Assembly (NCBI RefSeq): GCF_000771225.1
Contig: NZ_JDTZ01000002.1
Coordinates: 310,001-374,000, forward strand
Length of the DNA stretch: 64,000 nt
Direction: 5' to 3'
Source of the DNA: Bifidobacterium pseudolongum subsp. pseudolongum DSM 20099
GTDB lineage: Bacteria; Actinomycetota; Actinomycetes; Actinomycetales; Bifidobacteriaceae
The notes below the pieces were generated by a model that was not told where the DNA came from, searched no databases, and saw only the letters and a list, made by a program, of their open reading frames with translations. A program made the translations under genes and the position numbers. Positions 1 to 8,851 of this stretch are shown piece by piece (within the stretch, counting starts at the first letter, position 1; each line of letters begins with the position of its first letter).

Positions 1-986
1 ATGCCCTGCACCGAGGCGAGCAGTCCGATGAGCGCGAACGCGGAGAGCACCGCCGCAAGATTGCTCGGCAGCACTGCGCGGAACCCGTCGAGCAACGGCT
101 CATCGGAGCCGGAGAGCGCGGCGGCGCCCATGACCGAGGGGTTGAGGAAGACGACGACGAGCGCGCTGATGCCGAGGGTGAAGATGCACAGTCGCGACGA
201 CTTGGGGATGTTGCGTTCGGGGTCGCGCACCTCTTCGGCGGCGAGCGGCAGCTGTTCGATGCCCAGGAAGAGCCACATGGCGAACGGCATCGCGAAGAAG
301 ATGGCGCCTACGCCAAGGGGAAGGAACGCGTTGTTGCCGGCGGTGGGTGCGATGTCGAACAGCGAGGCGAAGTCGACCGAGCCGCTGAACACGGCGCTCA
401 CACCGAAGAACGCGACGATGGCGAGCGCGGCAATCGACACGACCTGCGCGAAGCGGAACGATGTTTCGGCGCCGACCCAGTTGAGGGTCACGAAGATGGC
501 GTAGATGACGAGCCACCACACCCACTGGTACCCGGCGCCGGTGAGCGAGAAGCCGGTGAGGTCGGCGAGGATCGCGTCTGCGTAGGCGGACGAGAAGTAG
601 ACGATCGTGGCCGCGGTCATCACGTATTCCACGGTTTCCGCCAGCCCGGTGAAGAAGCCGCCCCACGGGCCCATCGCGGCTCGCGCAAACGAGTAGGCGC
701 CGCCTGTGTGCGGCATGGCGGACGCCATTTCGCTGATCGAGTTGAGCATGAGCACGTACATGACGTAGACCACGATGGCGGCGATGAGGAAGCCGCCCCA
801 TCCGGCTTGGGCGATGCCGCCGTTCCATCCGGAGAAATCACCGGAGATGACGGCGGAGACGCCGATGGCCCACAGGCCGAAGGCCCCCGCGGTGCGCTTG
901 AGCTGGCGCTTCTTGAAGTAATCCTTGTCGGTGGCCACATAGGTGACCGTTCCAAGGCCGGTTCCTGAAATACTGGACGATGACAT
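1..986 (-). CDS. APC-family permease, ethanolamine-permease-like (3' end outside window)
   Basis: Integral membrane importer of the APC superfamily. The 328 visible residues start at an ATG preceded by a GGCAGG-like site. They contain many hydrophobic segments and the early stretch SGDFSGWN, which resembles the first-helix motif of ethanolamine permeases; an EQLPLAAEEV-like segment in the second half also fits APC carriers. The C-terminus lies beyond position 1. Upstream on the same strand is an APH-fold kinase, so import plus phosphorylation of an amino alcohol or amino acid is plausible. The substrate is inferred from similarity; another amino acid is possible. Confidence 0.75.
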   Translation of the reverse strand, partial: MSSSSISGTGLGTVTYVATDKDYFKKRQLKRTAGAFGLWAIGVSAVISGDFSGWNGGIAQAGWGGFLIAAIVVYVMYVLMLNSISEMASAMPHTGGAYSFARAAMGPWGGFFTGLAETVEYVMTAATIVYFSSAYADAILADLTGFSLTGAGYQWVWWLVIYAIFVTLNWVGAETSFRFAQVVSIAALAIVAFFGVSAVFSGSVDFASLFDIAPTAGNNAFLPLGVGAIFFAMPFAMWLFLGIEQLPLAAEEVRDPERNIPKSSRLCIFTLGISALVVVFLNPSVMGAAALSGSDEPLLDGFRAVLPSNLAAVLSAFALIGLLASVQG

Positions 987-1107
987 GGTGATCGCCTGCC
1001 TCTCGATTGTCGGTATGCGTTACTGCATGGATTCCTACTGTGTTGATTGGGTTGTTGGTTGGGTTATGGGTTGGATTGGATGATGGATGGTGAGTCTTGG
1101 TTCCCGG

Positions 1108-2175
1108 TCACCGCAGCAGCCATTGGGCGTCCGCGAGGTAGTTGCGCGCGCATTGCACGGTGCCGGCGGCCTGTTCGGCGGCCAATCCTTCGGGCAGCGC
1201 GTCTTCGCGGTGGTTCGTGGTCCAGCCGAGCATCTGCAGGCGGCGGATCATCGAGAGCGCCGACATGACATGCAGTTCCTCGGAGGACATCGGCCCAGCC
1301 ACGCTCACGTACCCGTCAAGCCAGGCTTTGGCGAGCTGCGGGGCGTAGGGCTTGTGTTCGACGAAGCTGAGCGACGAGGCGTAGTCGTAGAGGTACCAGC
1401 TGTAGCCGGCGTCGTCGAAGTCGATGACGGTCAGGTCGCCGTTGTCTGCGCGGATGATGTTGCTCGGGCGCAGGTCGGCGTGGATCAGACCCCATGTGTG
1501 GCTGTCGCGCGGGTAGGTGTTCATCACGGCGAGCGCGGCGTCGAGCGCGCGTTCGCACAGGTGGCGGTCGGCGTCGCTCAGGTCCGCGGTCTCCCAGCGG
1601 CCCCAGCGCGGGGACGCGCCCACCATATCGCTGATGCCCCAGTTGAACCGTTTGAAACCGAACGGGCGGTGCCAGTGGCGCGATTGTTCGTGGAACTTGG
1701 CCGACCATTCGCCGATGGTGCGGTAGTACCGCGAAGGGTCGTCGAGGTCTTCGAGCACGGCGCCTTCCACGAATTTCGTGGAGACGACCATCCAGCCCAC
1801 GCCGTTCAGGTCGCGGATCTTCGTGACAAATGTGCCACGCACGGTGGGCACCGGGTCGATGAGACGCACGCCGTCGATTTCGTGCAGGGCGGCGAGCCAT
1901 GCGATTTCGGATGCCACCGCTTCCGGGCCGCCCACATACCCGGGCTGCGAGACGCGCACGACGCCTTCGGGCCGGCCGTCGAGCAGCAGCACGAATGTCG
2001 CGTTTTCCGAGACGGTGATCAGATTGAGTTCGGCGCGCTCGGGTTCGATGCCCCACGCGCCGCACACCCCGCGAAACAACCAGTGCGGGGCCGGGGCGCC
2101 TTTCGTCAGGTCGCTGAACGTGCTCAGCGAGACCACGTCCACAGGATTGTCGAGCAGACTCACGATCGCTTGCAT
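1108..2175 (-). CDS. APH-fold phosphotransferase (choline/homoserine kinase-like)
   Basis: 355-residue cytoplasmic kinase of the aminoglycoside phosphotransferase/choline kinase fold. The catalytic loop HADLRPSN followed by VIDFDD gives the Brenner HxDxxxxN and metal-binding Asp motifs, both intact. The start is an ATG with GAGG five bases upstream. It lies 121 bp upstream of the ethanolamine-type permease on the same strand, suggesting they are co-transcribed and that the kinase phosphorylates the imported compound. Homologues act on small amines, homoserine or hydroxylysine; the substrate here is unknown. It is not evidence of drug resistance. Confidence 0.75.
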   Translation of the reverse strand: MQAIVSLLDNPVDVVSLSTFSDLTKGAPAPHWLFRGVCGAWGIEPERAELNLITVSENATFVLLLDGRPEGVVRVSQPGYVGGPEAVASEIAWLAALHEIDGVRLIDPVPTVRGTFVTKIRDLNGVGWMVVSTKFVEGAVLEDLDDPSRYYRTIGEWSAKFHEQSRHWHRPFGFKRFNWGISDMVGASPRWGRWETADLSDADRHLCERALDAALAVMNTYPRDSHTWGLIHADLRPSNIIRADNGDLTVIDFDDAGYSWYLYDYASSLSFVEHKPYAPQLAKAWLDGYVSVAGPMSSEELHVMSALSMIRRLQMLGWTTNHREDALPEGLAAEQAAGTVQCARNYLADAQWLLR

Positions 2176-2368
2176 GATGACCTCGTTTCCTCGATGCCGC
2201 CGCCTCTGCCGTGCGGGTTATCTCGATTCTGCGCGTTGCGGCGTTTCCACTCGCCCACCCACGGTTACAAGGCCGTAAAGAAAACCGGCATGCAGATTAA
2301 TGGCGTGTTACGCCCCATGTGCGCGGAACACCGCTATGCCGGCATGCGCTTGATGCCACATACAAAAA

Positions 2369-2409
2369 CGGTGCCGCCGCTGCAGGTCTGCACCCACAGC
2401 GGCGGCACC
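2369..2409 (-). terminator. Intrinsic terminator of the iron alcohol dehydrogenase gene
   Basis: A 13-bp perfect GC-rich stem (2370-2382 with 2397-2409), read on the minus strand just after the dehydrogenase stop codon, is followed by GTTTTTG. The loop is 14 nt. It separates the dehydrogenase from the downstream kinase-permease pair. The rest of the 2176-2434 gap shows no gene. Confidence 0.8.
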
Positions 2410-2434
2410 ACAATCACAGCGCCAACGCAATGCT

Positions 2435-3586
2435 TTACATCAGGCTGCGGTAGATCTCCAGGATCTCCTCCTGCGTGGCCTTGCGGGGGTTGCCCGGCGT
2501 GCACACGTCGGCGAACGCGTCCGCGGCAAGCGGCTCCAGGTCCTCTTCGGTGGCGCCCACTTCGCTGATCGTCGTCGGGTTGCCCAAATCCCGGGTGAGC
2601 TGGGCGACGGCCTGCACAGCCTCGTCGCGCACATGCTCAAGGTCGCCGGTGTAGGCGTCCTCGACACCGAACGCATCGGCGATGTCACGGTACTTCTCGC
2701 CCGAATAGTCCTTGTTGTACTCCATGACCGGCGCGAGCAGAATGCCGTTGGCCACGCCGTGCGCCACACCAAGGCGGCCGCCAAGCGGATGCGCCATGCC
2801 ATGCACCAGACCCAGACCCACATTCGAGTACGACATGCCGGTGATGTAGGAGGCGTAGGCCATCTGTTCGCCGGCGTCCTTGTCGCCGTCCACGCTCTTC
2901 GCCAGATTCTGCGCGATCATGCGGATCGTCTGCATCGACAGCGCATCGGAAAGGCTCCAGGCCCCCGGCGTGATCACACTTTCGATGGCGTGCGTGAGGG
3001 CGTCGAGACCCGTGGCCACCTTGAGGCCACGCGGCATGCCGTCGGTCAGGTCCGGGTCCACGAACGCCACGACCGGGATGTCGTGCGGGTCGACGGCCAC
3101 GAACTTGCGCTTGTTCTTCGTGTCGGTGATCACGTAGTTGATCGTGGTCTCCGAAGCGGTGCCGGCGGTCGTCGGCACGCCGAAGATCGGCACGCTCGGG
3201 TTCTTGGTGGCGGCCACGCCTTCAAGCGAGAGCACGTCGGAGAACTCAGGGTTCGCCACCACAATGCCAATGCCCTTGCATGTGTCTTGCGGGCTGCCGC
3301 CGCCGAGGCCGATGAGGAAGTCGGCGCCCGACTTCTTGAACTCCTCAACACCGTGCTGGATGTTCTCGACCGGTGGGTTCGGCTGCACATCGTCGAAGAT
3401 CTCGTAGGGGATCTGCGCCTCGTCGAGCACATCGGTCACTTTCTTCACCGTGCCGTTCTCCACGAGCACGGGATCGGTGACAATGAACGCCTTCGTGAAT
3501 CCGCGCGCCTTCGCCTCGGTCGGGATCTCCTTGATTGCACCCCTGCCAAAATACGCGGTCTGATTGAAAATCATGCGGTAGACCAT
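2435..3586 (-). CDS. fucO: Iron-containing alcohol dehydrogenase, lactaldehyde reductase type
   Basis: 383-residue group III alcohol dehydrogenase, the usual family length. It would reduce L-lactaldehyde to 1,2-propanediol, or similar aldehydes, with NADH in the cytoplasm. The GGGSP nucleotide loop is at residues 95-99. The metal ligands Asp195, His199, His262 and His276 sit one residue from the E. coli FucO positions (196, 200, 263, 277). The start ATG has AAGGAG seven bases upstream. Its own terminator follows. It may serve fucose or rhamnose catabolism, but no such pathway gene is adjacent, so a general aldehyde reductase role cannot be excluded. Confidence 0.85.
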   Translation of the reverse strand: MVYRMIFNQTAYFGRGAIKEIPTEAKARGFTKAFIVTDPVLVENGTVKKVTDVLDEAQIPYEIFDDVQPNPPVENIQHGVEEFKKSGADFLIGLGGGSPQDTCKGIGIVVANPEFSDVLSLEGVAATKNPSVPIFGVPTTAGTASETTINYVITDTKNKRKFVAVDPHDIPVVAFVDPDLTDGMPRGLKVATGLDALTHAIESVITPGAWSLSDALSMQTIRMIAQNLAKSVDGDKDAGEQMAYASYITGMSYSNVGLGLVHGMAHPLGGRLGVAHGVANGILLAPVMEYNKDYSGEKYRDIADAFGVEDAYTGDLEHVRDEAVQAVAQLTRDLGNPTTISEVGATEEDLEPLAADAFADVCTPGNPRKATQEEILEIYRSLM

Positions 3587-3700
3587 GTCTGCACTCCTTT
3601 TGGGAACCGGGTCGTTGCTTCACTGGAACGACTGCTGCCCAGTCTAGCCAGCCCGGCACGCCGGCGTCCATGCGACACGCCGGCATGTGCTCAGCCCCGG

Positions 3701-5350
3701 TCAGTCACCGCTCACCTCGCCGTCCTCCAGTGCCTTCGCCTCGCGCGCCTCCTTGAATTTCTGCTGCATCGTGGGGTTCTTGTACGTCAGCTTGCGCACG
3801 GTGATGTCCTGCACCTTGTTGTTGGCGATCCGCAGGTTGTTCTCCGAGCCGATCAACGCCTGCTTGGTCTTCTGCAGGTGGTCGATCGACTTGTCGATTT
3901 CGTCAATCACCTTCTGGAATTTGCTGGAGGCCAGATTGAAATTGCGTTCGAACCCGTTCTTGAACTCGTTGAGCCTGTCTTCGAAATGCGTGATGTCGAT
4001 GTTCTGCATGCGCATCTCCTCGAGCTGCAGCTTGTATTGCAGCGAGTTCAGCGCCGCGTTGCGCAGCAGCGTGATCATCTGGATGAAGAACTGCGGGCGG
4101 ATCACATACATCTTCGGGTAGCGGTACGAGACGTCCACAATGCCTTGGTTGTACAGGTCGCTGTCCGCTTCGAGCATCGAGACGAGCACCGCGTATTCGC
4201 AGCCTTTTTCACGCCTGTCCTTGTCGAGCTCCTTGAAGAAGTCCTCGTTCTTGTGTTTGGTGGCGGTCGTCTCGTTCTCGTTCTTCATCTCGAACATGAT
4301 CGAGATGACTTCGGTGCGCTCCTCCTCACCTTCCGGCCGGTCGTAGTCGCGGAAGATGAAGTCGCCTTTGCTGCCGGTGCGCGCGTCGTTGTCTTTCTCG
4401 AAATACGCGTTGGGAAAGGCGCCCATGCGCATCGAGTTGAACTCGTTCTGGCAGTGCTGCTCGAGCGACTCGCCCACCATCTTCGTGGACAGGCGCGCCT
4501 TGAAGTCCTTCATGCGCTCGATCTCGTCGTCGCGGTCGCGTAACTGCAGCTCGTAGCGTTCCTTGAGCGATTTGCTCTCCAAGTCCTTTTCGAGCCGCGC
4601 TTTCTCGAGTTCGCTCTTGAACGCGTCACGTTCCCTCTCGACTTTGCCGACCGCCTCGCTGATTTCCATCTTGCGCGTCACATCGGCTGACTCAATCCGC
4701 GCCTTGAGCTGTTGGATTTCGGCGTCCTTCTGCGCGGCCGTCTGCTGCACCTGCGTCTCCAGCCTCTCCTTGGCGAGCTCGGCGTCACGCTCACGGTCAT
4801 GCCGCGCCTGCTCAAGCTGATGCTGCAGATCGGCGAGCTTGGACTGTGCATCCGCCACGGCCTCCTGCACCGCAAGATCCTGCGCGGTGCCGGCCGACTC
4901 AATCTGCGCCTTGAGACCCTGGATCTCGGCGTCTTTCTGCGCGGCCGTCTGCTGCACCTGCGTCTCCAGCCTCTCCTTGGCGAGCTCGGCGTCACGCTCA
5001 CGGTCATGCCGCGCCTGCTCAAGCTGATGCTGCAGATCGGCGAGCTTGGACTGTGCATCCGCCACGGCCTCCTGCACCGCAAGATCCTGCGCGGTGCCGG
5101 CCGACTCAATCTGCGCCTTGAGACCCTGGATCTCGGCGTCCTTCTCATGCACCGTCTTCTGCAGTTCGCCCGCGGCCTTCGTCTCGGCGAGCTCGACCGC
5201 CTTGCGCTTGTCTTCTTCGATGAGCTTTTCGCGGTCCTTGAGTTCGCGCTCGAACTCCGCGTTGCGCACCTGCTGCACAATATCCGCATATCCCGCTTCG
5301 TCGATGGTGAACGCCTCCCCGCAATGCGGACATGTGATGTTGTGCTGCAT
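3701..5350 (-). CDS. DUF2130 coiled-coil protein with tandemly duplicated coiled coil
   Basis: 549 residues. The N-terminus has a CPHCGE half zinc-knuckle, then about 290 residues of charged Glu/Lys/Gln-rich coiled coil, then the conserved DUF2130 region (roughly 300-530), which has a restriction-endonuclease-like look (segments TGSKGDFIF and [10 protein letters not shown]). The start ATG follows AGGAGGGG. Two 69-residue units in the coiled coil are identical in sequence, and partial units lie on both sides. Function is unknown; a DNA- or nucleoid-associated nuclease-like role is only inferred. It is monocistronic as far as can be seen. Confidence 0.8.
   Translation of the reverse strand: MQHNITCPHCGEAFTIDEAGYADIVQQVRNAEFERELKDREKLIEEDKRKAVELAETKAAGELQKTVHEKDAEIQGLKAQIESAGTAQDLAVQEAVADAQSKLADLQHQLEQARHDRERDAELAKERLETQVQQTAAQKDAEIQGLKAQIESAGTAQDLAVQEAVADAQSKLADLQHQLEQARHDRERDAELAKERLETQVQQTAAQKDAEIQQLKARIESADVTRKMEISEAVGKVERERDAFKSELEKARLEKDLESKSLKERYELQLRDRDDEIERMKDFKARLSTKMVGESLEQHCQNEFNSMRMGAFPNAYFEKDNDARTGSKGDFIFRDYDRPEGEEERTEVISIMFEMKNENETTATKHKNEDFFKELDKDRREKGCEYAVLVSMLEADSDLYNQGIVDVSYRYPKMYVIRPQFFIQMITLLRNAALNSLQYKLQLEEMRMQNIDITHFEDRLNEFKNGFERNFNLASSKFQKVIDEIDKSIDHLQKTKQALIGSENNLRIANNKVQDITVRKLTYKNPTMQQKFKEAREAKALEDGEVSGD
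4731..5144. repeat. Two-copy in-frame 207-bp tandem repeat inside the DUF2130 gene
   Basis: Copy A spans 4731-4937 and copy B 4938-5144. Read side by side they differ at one base, near the end of the unit (T versus C), and both encode the same 69 residues. The unit keeps the reading frame. Near-identity at DNA level shows the duplication is recent or maintained by recombination. Confidence 0.95.
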
Positions 5351-5420
5351 GGTCCCCTCCTGTGTACACTTGGGCGCGCGGCTGGCTCCGTCCAGTATAG
5401 GGCGGCGCCGCGGGCCGATT

Positions 5421-6314
5421 CTAGAATGTGGCCTTCACGCGGTCCACTGCGTATTTCATGCCTTCGTCGAGCATGCCGTTCGTGGCATAGCTGCCGTGCG
5501 GTTCGGTGTCGCCACCCACTTGGCACGCGAAGTCACGCGCCGTGCAGAAGCTGACGGTGCGGTCGGCGATCTCACCGAAATCCACCGCTCCCCTTGCCCC
5601 GAGGATGCCGTCGACCGCGCGGTCGAAATCCCCGGAATTGTATGAGGCGGCGGCGCTGAACCGCGGGTCGCCATACAATTCCACCGCCACGATGTGCCCG
5701 CGCGCCACTGGGGAGAGCTCATACCTGTTGTCTTCGTTGAACCGCGTGTCCGGCGCGCTGAGCGCGTCCCCGACAACCATCGCGCCTTGCGAATACCCGA
5801 GGAGCACGGTGCGCATGGCCGGGCACTGCGCGCTCTGCGCGTTGAGCGCGGCGATGAGCCGGTTGACGCCGGCCGCCTCACTGCCTGATTCCCACGACGC
5901 CGGGTAGTCCAGATCGCTGACCTGCGCATGATCGCCGAGTTCGGCGGCGATGCGGCTTGCCAATGGGCTCATCAACGACTGACCCACCGGTTCCTCGGTG
6001 CCGCGCACCACGATGATGCGCGCCTGCTTCTGCGCATCACACCCCGATTCGCCCCATGCGCCGGGCGCGGCCGTGTCAGTGTGGCTCGGCCCGTTGAACA
6101 GCAGTTTCGCAGCAAGCGACTGCTCCTCTCCCTGCGTTTCGGCGGGCGCATCGCCCGAATCACCCGCCGCCGGGGACTGGGACGCTGCGGCTTCCTGGGC
6201 GTGGGGTTCATCGTCTTGTGCGGAAGCCGATCCACATGCCGCCAACGCCCCGGTCAGCAGGAACGCCACTACGGCGACGGCTGCCCTGACAGCCCAAGTG
6301 CGGTGTGTGCTCAC
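5421..6314 (-). CDS. Cutinase-family serine esterase lipoprotein
   Basis: 297 residues from a GTG with AAGGAG eight bases upstream; a longer ORF extends upstream but lacks a better site. The N-terminus is a lipoprotein signal with lipobox LAAC (Cys27), followed by a low-complexity acidic linker to about residue 65. The rest is a cutinase alpha/beta hydrolase: GYSQG with Ser175, Asp261 in CTARDFAC and His273 before GSYAT. Cutinases hydrolyse esters of polyesters, lipids or acetylated sugars. This protein should be tethered to the outer face of the membrane. The natural substrate is unknown. No operon partner is evident. Confidence 0.85.
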   Translation of the reverse strand: MSTHRTWAVRAAVAVVAFLLTGALAACGSASAQDDEPHAQEAAASQSPAAGDSGDAPAETQGEEQSLAAKLLFNGPSHTDTAAPGAWGESGCDAQKQARIIVVRGTEEPVGQSLMSPLASRIAAELGDHAQVSDLDYPASWESGSEAAGVNRLIAALNAQSAQCPAMRTVLLGYSQGAMVVGDALSAPDTRFNEDNRYELSPVARGHIVAVELYGDPRFSAAASYNSGDFDRAVDGILGARGAVDFGEIADRTVSFCTARDFACQVGGDTEPHGSYATNGMLDEGMKYAVDRVKATF

Positions 6315-6444
6315 GGTGTGCACTCCTTCTCTCTGCCGTTGCCTTGCCCATGCATTATAGATGCGATCCGCCGCACCACCGCCATCTGGACCGCAAATAT
6401 GCGCAATGGTCTTGCAAATCCATGCCTTTCCGCGCAAACGCGCA

Positions 6445-7074
6445 TCAGTAGCCCGTGTGGCCTTCGTGCTCGCGCAGTGTCGGCTCGACGTCGAGCGTCA
6501 CGTCGCCGAACGCGCGCGGATTCGCGATGAACGCGCAGATGAGCGCCCACTGCCGCCGGGAGATGCCGATGCGGCCGTCCGGCCGCACCATGAGCACGGG
6601 TGCGACCGGCGCCGACGCACGCAGCTCGTCACACCGCGTGCGTGTGCATTCCTCATCGTCGATCCAGACGATCGGCTCGGGGTCGTCTCCGTCCGCTTCC
6701 ACTTCCACTCGGCGTGCGACGGCGCGGTATTTGCCGTCGCGCAACCCGGTATAGGTGATCGGGTCGTACCATTGCACCGTGCCGATGATCTGCGCGTTCC
6801 AACCGAGCCGTTCATTGAGCAGCGCCGTGTACGGCTGCCATGTGGACAGCCACTGCAGCTCAATCGCGCCTGTGCATGCGAGCTCATGCAAGACGTCGGT
6901 GAGTTCGCTCGACCAGCGTATGCGGTAGGCAGCGCCACTGCCCACATGCACGGTCGCATCACCGTCCAACCGGAATGCGCATTCGGGCGAATAGAGGTCA
7001 CTGGGCATGGATTCGACCTCAGGAAACGCATTGAGCACACCGTCGAAATCGGTGTAGACGATTGCACGCACCAT
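6445..7074 (-). CDS. HAD-superfamily phosphatase-like protein
   Basis: 209 residues beginning with YTDFDGVLNAF, which is HAD motif I with Asp9 as nucleophile and Asp11 as acid/base; WLSTW may be motif II and VWIDDEE the C-terminal acidic motif. It resembles the HAD_18 or RNA-repair-associated HAD group, but I cannot assign a subfamily. The ATG lies 3 bp after the stop of the upstream ADP-ribosylglycohydrolase gene, so the two are almost certainly translated together. A role in removing a phosphate from an ADP-ribose or nucleotide product is an inference from this coupling. Confidence 0.7.
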   Translation of the reverse strand: MVRAIVYTDFDGVLNAFPEVESMPSDLYSPECAFRLDGDATVHVGSGAAYRIRWSSELTDVLHELACTGAIELQWLSTWQPYTALLNERLGWNAQIIGTVQWYDPITYTGLRDGKYRAVARRVEVEADGDDPEPIVWIDDEECTRTRCDELRASAPVAPVLMVRPDGRIGISRRQWALICAFIANPRAFGDVTLDVEPTLREHEGHTGY

Positions 7075-7077
7075 GGC

Positions 7078-8694
7078 TCACATGCGTTCGTGCTCGAGTG
7101 ATTCCGGGCTGGCATACGGGCGCATGCGCTCCACGCCGTCTTGGGCGAGGCGCAGCTCCTTGCCCAGGGCACGCGCGCCCAAGCGCACCACGCGCTCGGC
7201 GATGGTGGCGGCCATGGCGTAATGCATGAATGCGAAATCCCCTGCCTGTGCACTGTCCAGCCCATCCTGCACACGGCGCTCGTAGCTTTCGCCCAAGCGC
7301 AGCGCGATGATGGCGAATGACGCCAAATCGTCAAGATCATCCAAGTCGAAACGCTCTTGCGCAAGGTCGAACGCCAGATTGTAATAGTCCAAGGCGGCTT
7401 GCGCATCCGGCTCGTGGTCGGGCCCGCGGCCGTCGCGCAGCATATCGCCCATATAGCACGCGCAGTCAGCCAGGCCATGCTCGCAGCCGCGCCCGAACCA
7501 CAGGAACGCCTGCGCGTCGGCGTCCGCAGCCTGCACATGGCGTTCGTAATACAGTATGCCGAGTACCTGCGCGGCTTCGAATATGCCGACTTGGTATGCT
7601 TTGATGAGCGTTTCCGCGGCTTGGGCGAAGCTCTGCGCACGTGTCTCCTCGTCGCTCATCATGGCGGCCTGTGAGCACAAATCGCGCGCATCGTCGAACA
7701 GGTCGAGCCCCGCACTCGAGGTGGATGCGACAAGCTGGTCGCCGTCCAAGTCGAGCGGCATACGCTCGCCGGACAGCGGGTCATCGCCGTATGCTCCGTT
7801 CGGGTCGGTCTCCACATCTTCCGGACCGCCCAGGATCACGTCGAGGAACTGCTCCTGCCCGCGCAGCGCGTCCATCCACTCCTCGGGGATGCCACCGGGC
7901 TTGCCCTCGTCCTCGAATCCGTAGACGATGGCGGCGAGCGCGCCGGCGACCGCCGCGGTCGTGTCGGTGTCGGAGCCCAGATTGACCGCCTCCAGCACAC
8001 AATCGGCGTACGACTGCGTGGTGCACAGGCACCATAGCGCAGCTTCGAGCGTGTGCAGCACGAACCCGTCGGATTCGATCTCGTTCCGGCCCTTGCGCCA
8101 CAGGCCGTCGAATCCGTTGTGGGCGAGCGCCTCGCGCACATCCACCATGTCGATCAGTTCGCGGGCGATGTGCACCAAGGTCACGCACGCGTCCATGCTG
8201 ATCGGGTGCGCGTGCGTGACGGCGCTCGCCCGGCGGATGTCGCTGTCAGACAGGTCGAACAGCGCGCACGGCACGATGCGCATGAGCGAACCGTTGCCGT
8301 TGTCGCGCTCGCCGCTCATGCCGTGGCCGGCGCGCAAGGCGCGTTGGGTGGCGCCGCCGACGTCGAAGACCGTGCCGTCGGCGCTGTATTTGCCGTCGTC
8401 GAGCCACGCCAGGAAGCGCACGCGCATGTCGTCTTCGTTCACGGTGCCGTCGCACGAGAGCAGCGAGTCGAGTGTGGCGAGCATGAGCGCGGTGTCGTCG
8501 GAATACGTGCCGGCGGGCTGCCGGTGCGCGCCGCCGCCCACCATGCCGGTGCAGGTGAACGTGCCGCGCTCGCGGAACTCGTAGGGCACACCGAGCGCGT
8601 CTCCGACCGCCTCGCCGTAGATGATGGTCTGCATGAGGACCATGGTGGCCATGGCCGCGTGTTCGTCTTCGGGGGTGATGTCCGTGGTGCCCAT
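7078..8694 (-). CDS. ADP-ribosylglycohydrolase with C-terminal Sel1-like repeats (copy 1)
   Basis: 538 residues. The N-terminal ~290 residues are an ADP-ribosyl-(dinitrogen reductase) glycohydrolase domain: GDALGVPYE, the metal-binding YSDDT, GERDNGNGSLMR and DTDTTAAVAGALA are all present, so it should be active in cleaving ADP-ribose from a protein or other acceptor. After an acidic linker the C-terminus carries Sel1/TPR-like helices (for example ACYMGDMLRDGRG). I chose the internal ATG at 8694; an in-frame ATG at 8730 is possible, and neither has a strong ribosome site. It is paralogous to the gene at 19399-20943 and coupled to the downstream HAD gene. Confidence 0.85.
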   Translation of the reverse strand: MGTTDITPEDEHAAMATMVLMQTIIYGEAVGDALGVPYEFRERGTFTCTGMVGGGAHRQPAGTYSDDTALMLATLDSLLSCDGTVNEDDMRVRFLAWLDDGKYSADGTVFDVGGATQRALRAGHGMSGERDNGNGSLMRIVPCALFDLSDSDIRRASAVTHAHPISMDACVTLVHIARELIDMVDVREALAHNGFDGLWRKGRNEIESDGFVLHTLEAALWCLCTTQSYADCVLEAVNLGSDTDTTAAVAGALAAIVYGFEDEGKPGGIPEEWMDALRGQEQFLDVILGGPEDVETDPNGAYGDDPLSGERMPLDLDGDQLVASTSSAGLDLFDDARDLCSQAAMMSDEETRAQSFAQAAETLIKAYQVGIFEAAQVLGILYYERHVQAADADAQAFLWFGRGCEHGLADCACYMGDMLRDGRGPDHEPDAQAALDYYNLAFDLAQERFDLDDLDDLASFAIIALRLGESYERRVQDGLDSAQAGDFAFMHYAMAATIAERVVRLGARALGKELRLAQDGVERMRPYASPESLEHERM

Positions 8695-8762
8695 GGTGCG
8701 GCGTCGCCTTTCCGTGCGTGTGCGTTCCATAAGCCATCTTAGTGTGCGGCGACCGAGCGTGC

Positions 8763-8798
8763 GAATTGTACGCAGTCAGGAATTATTGCGTACAATTC
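8763..8798. promoter_or_regulatory. Palindromic operator/divergent promoter
   Basis: A perfect 12-bp inverted repeat, GAATTGTACGCA (8763-8774) and TGCGTACAATTC (8787-8798), separated by 12 bp, lies between divergent genes. On each strand it provides TACAAT as a possible -10 and TTGTAC as a -35-like element 19 bp upstream, so one symmetric element may drive both directions and bind a dimeric regulator. The regulator is not identified. Confidence 0.6.
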
Positions 8799-8851
8799 AT
8801 ACGCGACGGCACAGGCGGGATGCCTGTCCAGACGAGACGAAAGGGACGACG

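Noticed and set aside
1108-2175. Aminoglycoside resistance gene
   Set aside because: The fold is shared, but context (amino-alcohol permease) and the family spread point to metabolic kinases.
1087-2568. Long plus-strand reading frame of 493 codons
   Set aside because: It is antisense to the APH-fold kinase and runs into the dehydrogenase; its composition is the mirror of GC-rich codon bias and no domain is seen. The same holds for 2633-4543, 10055-11404, 19312-21015, 47246-48994 and others.
4731-5144. CRISPR-like array
   Set aside because: The repeat is a single 207-bp in-frame duplication inside a coding sequence with no spacers; no other regularly spaced repeats were found.
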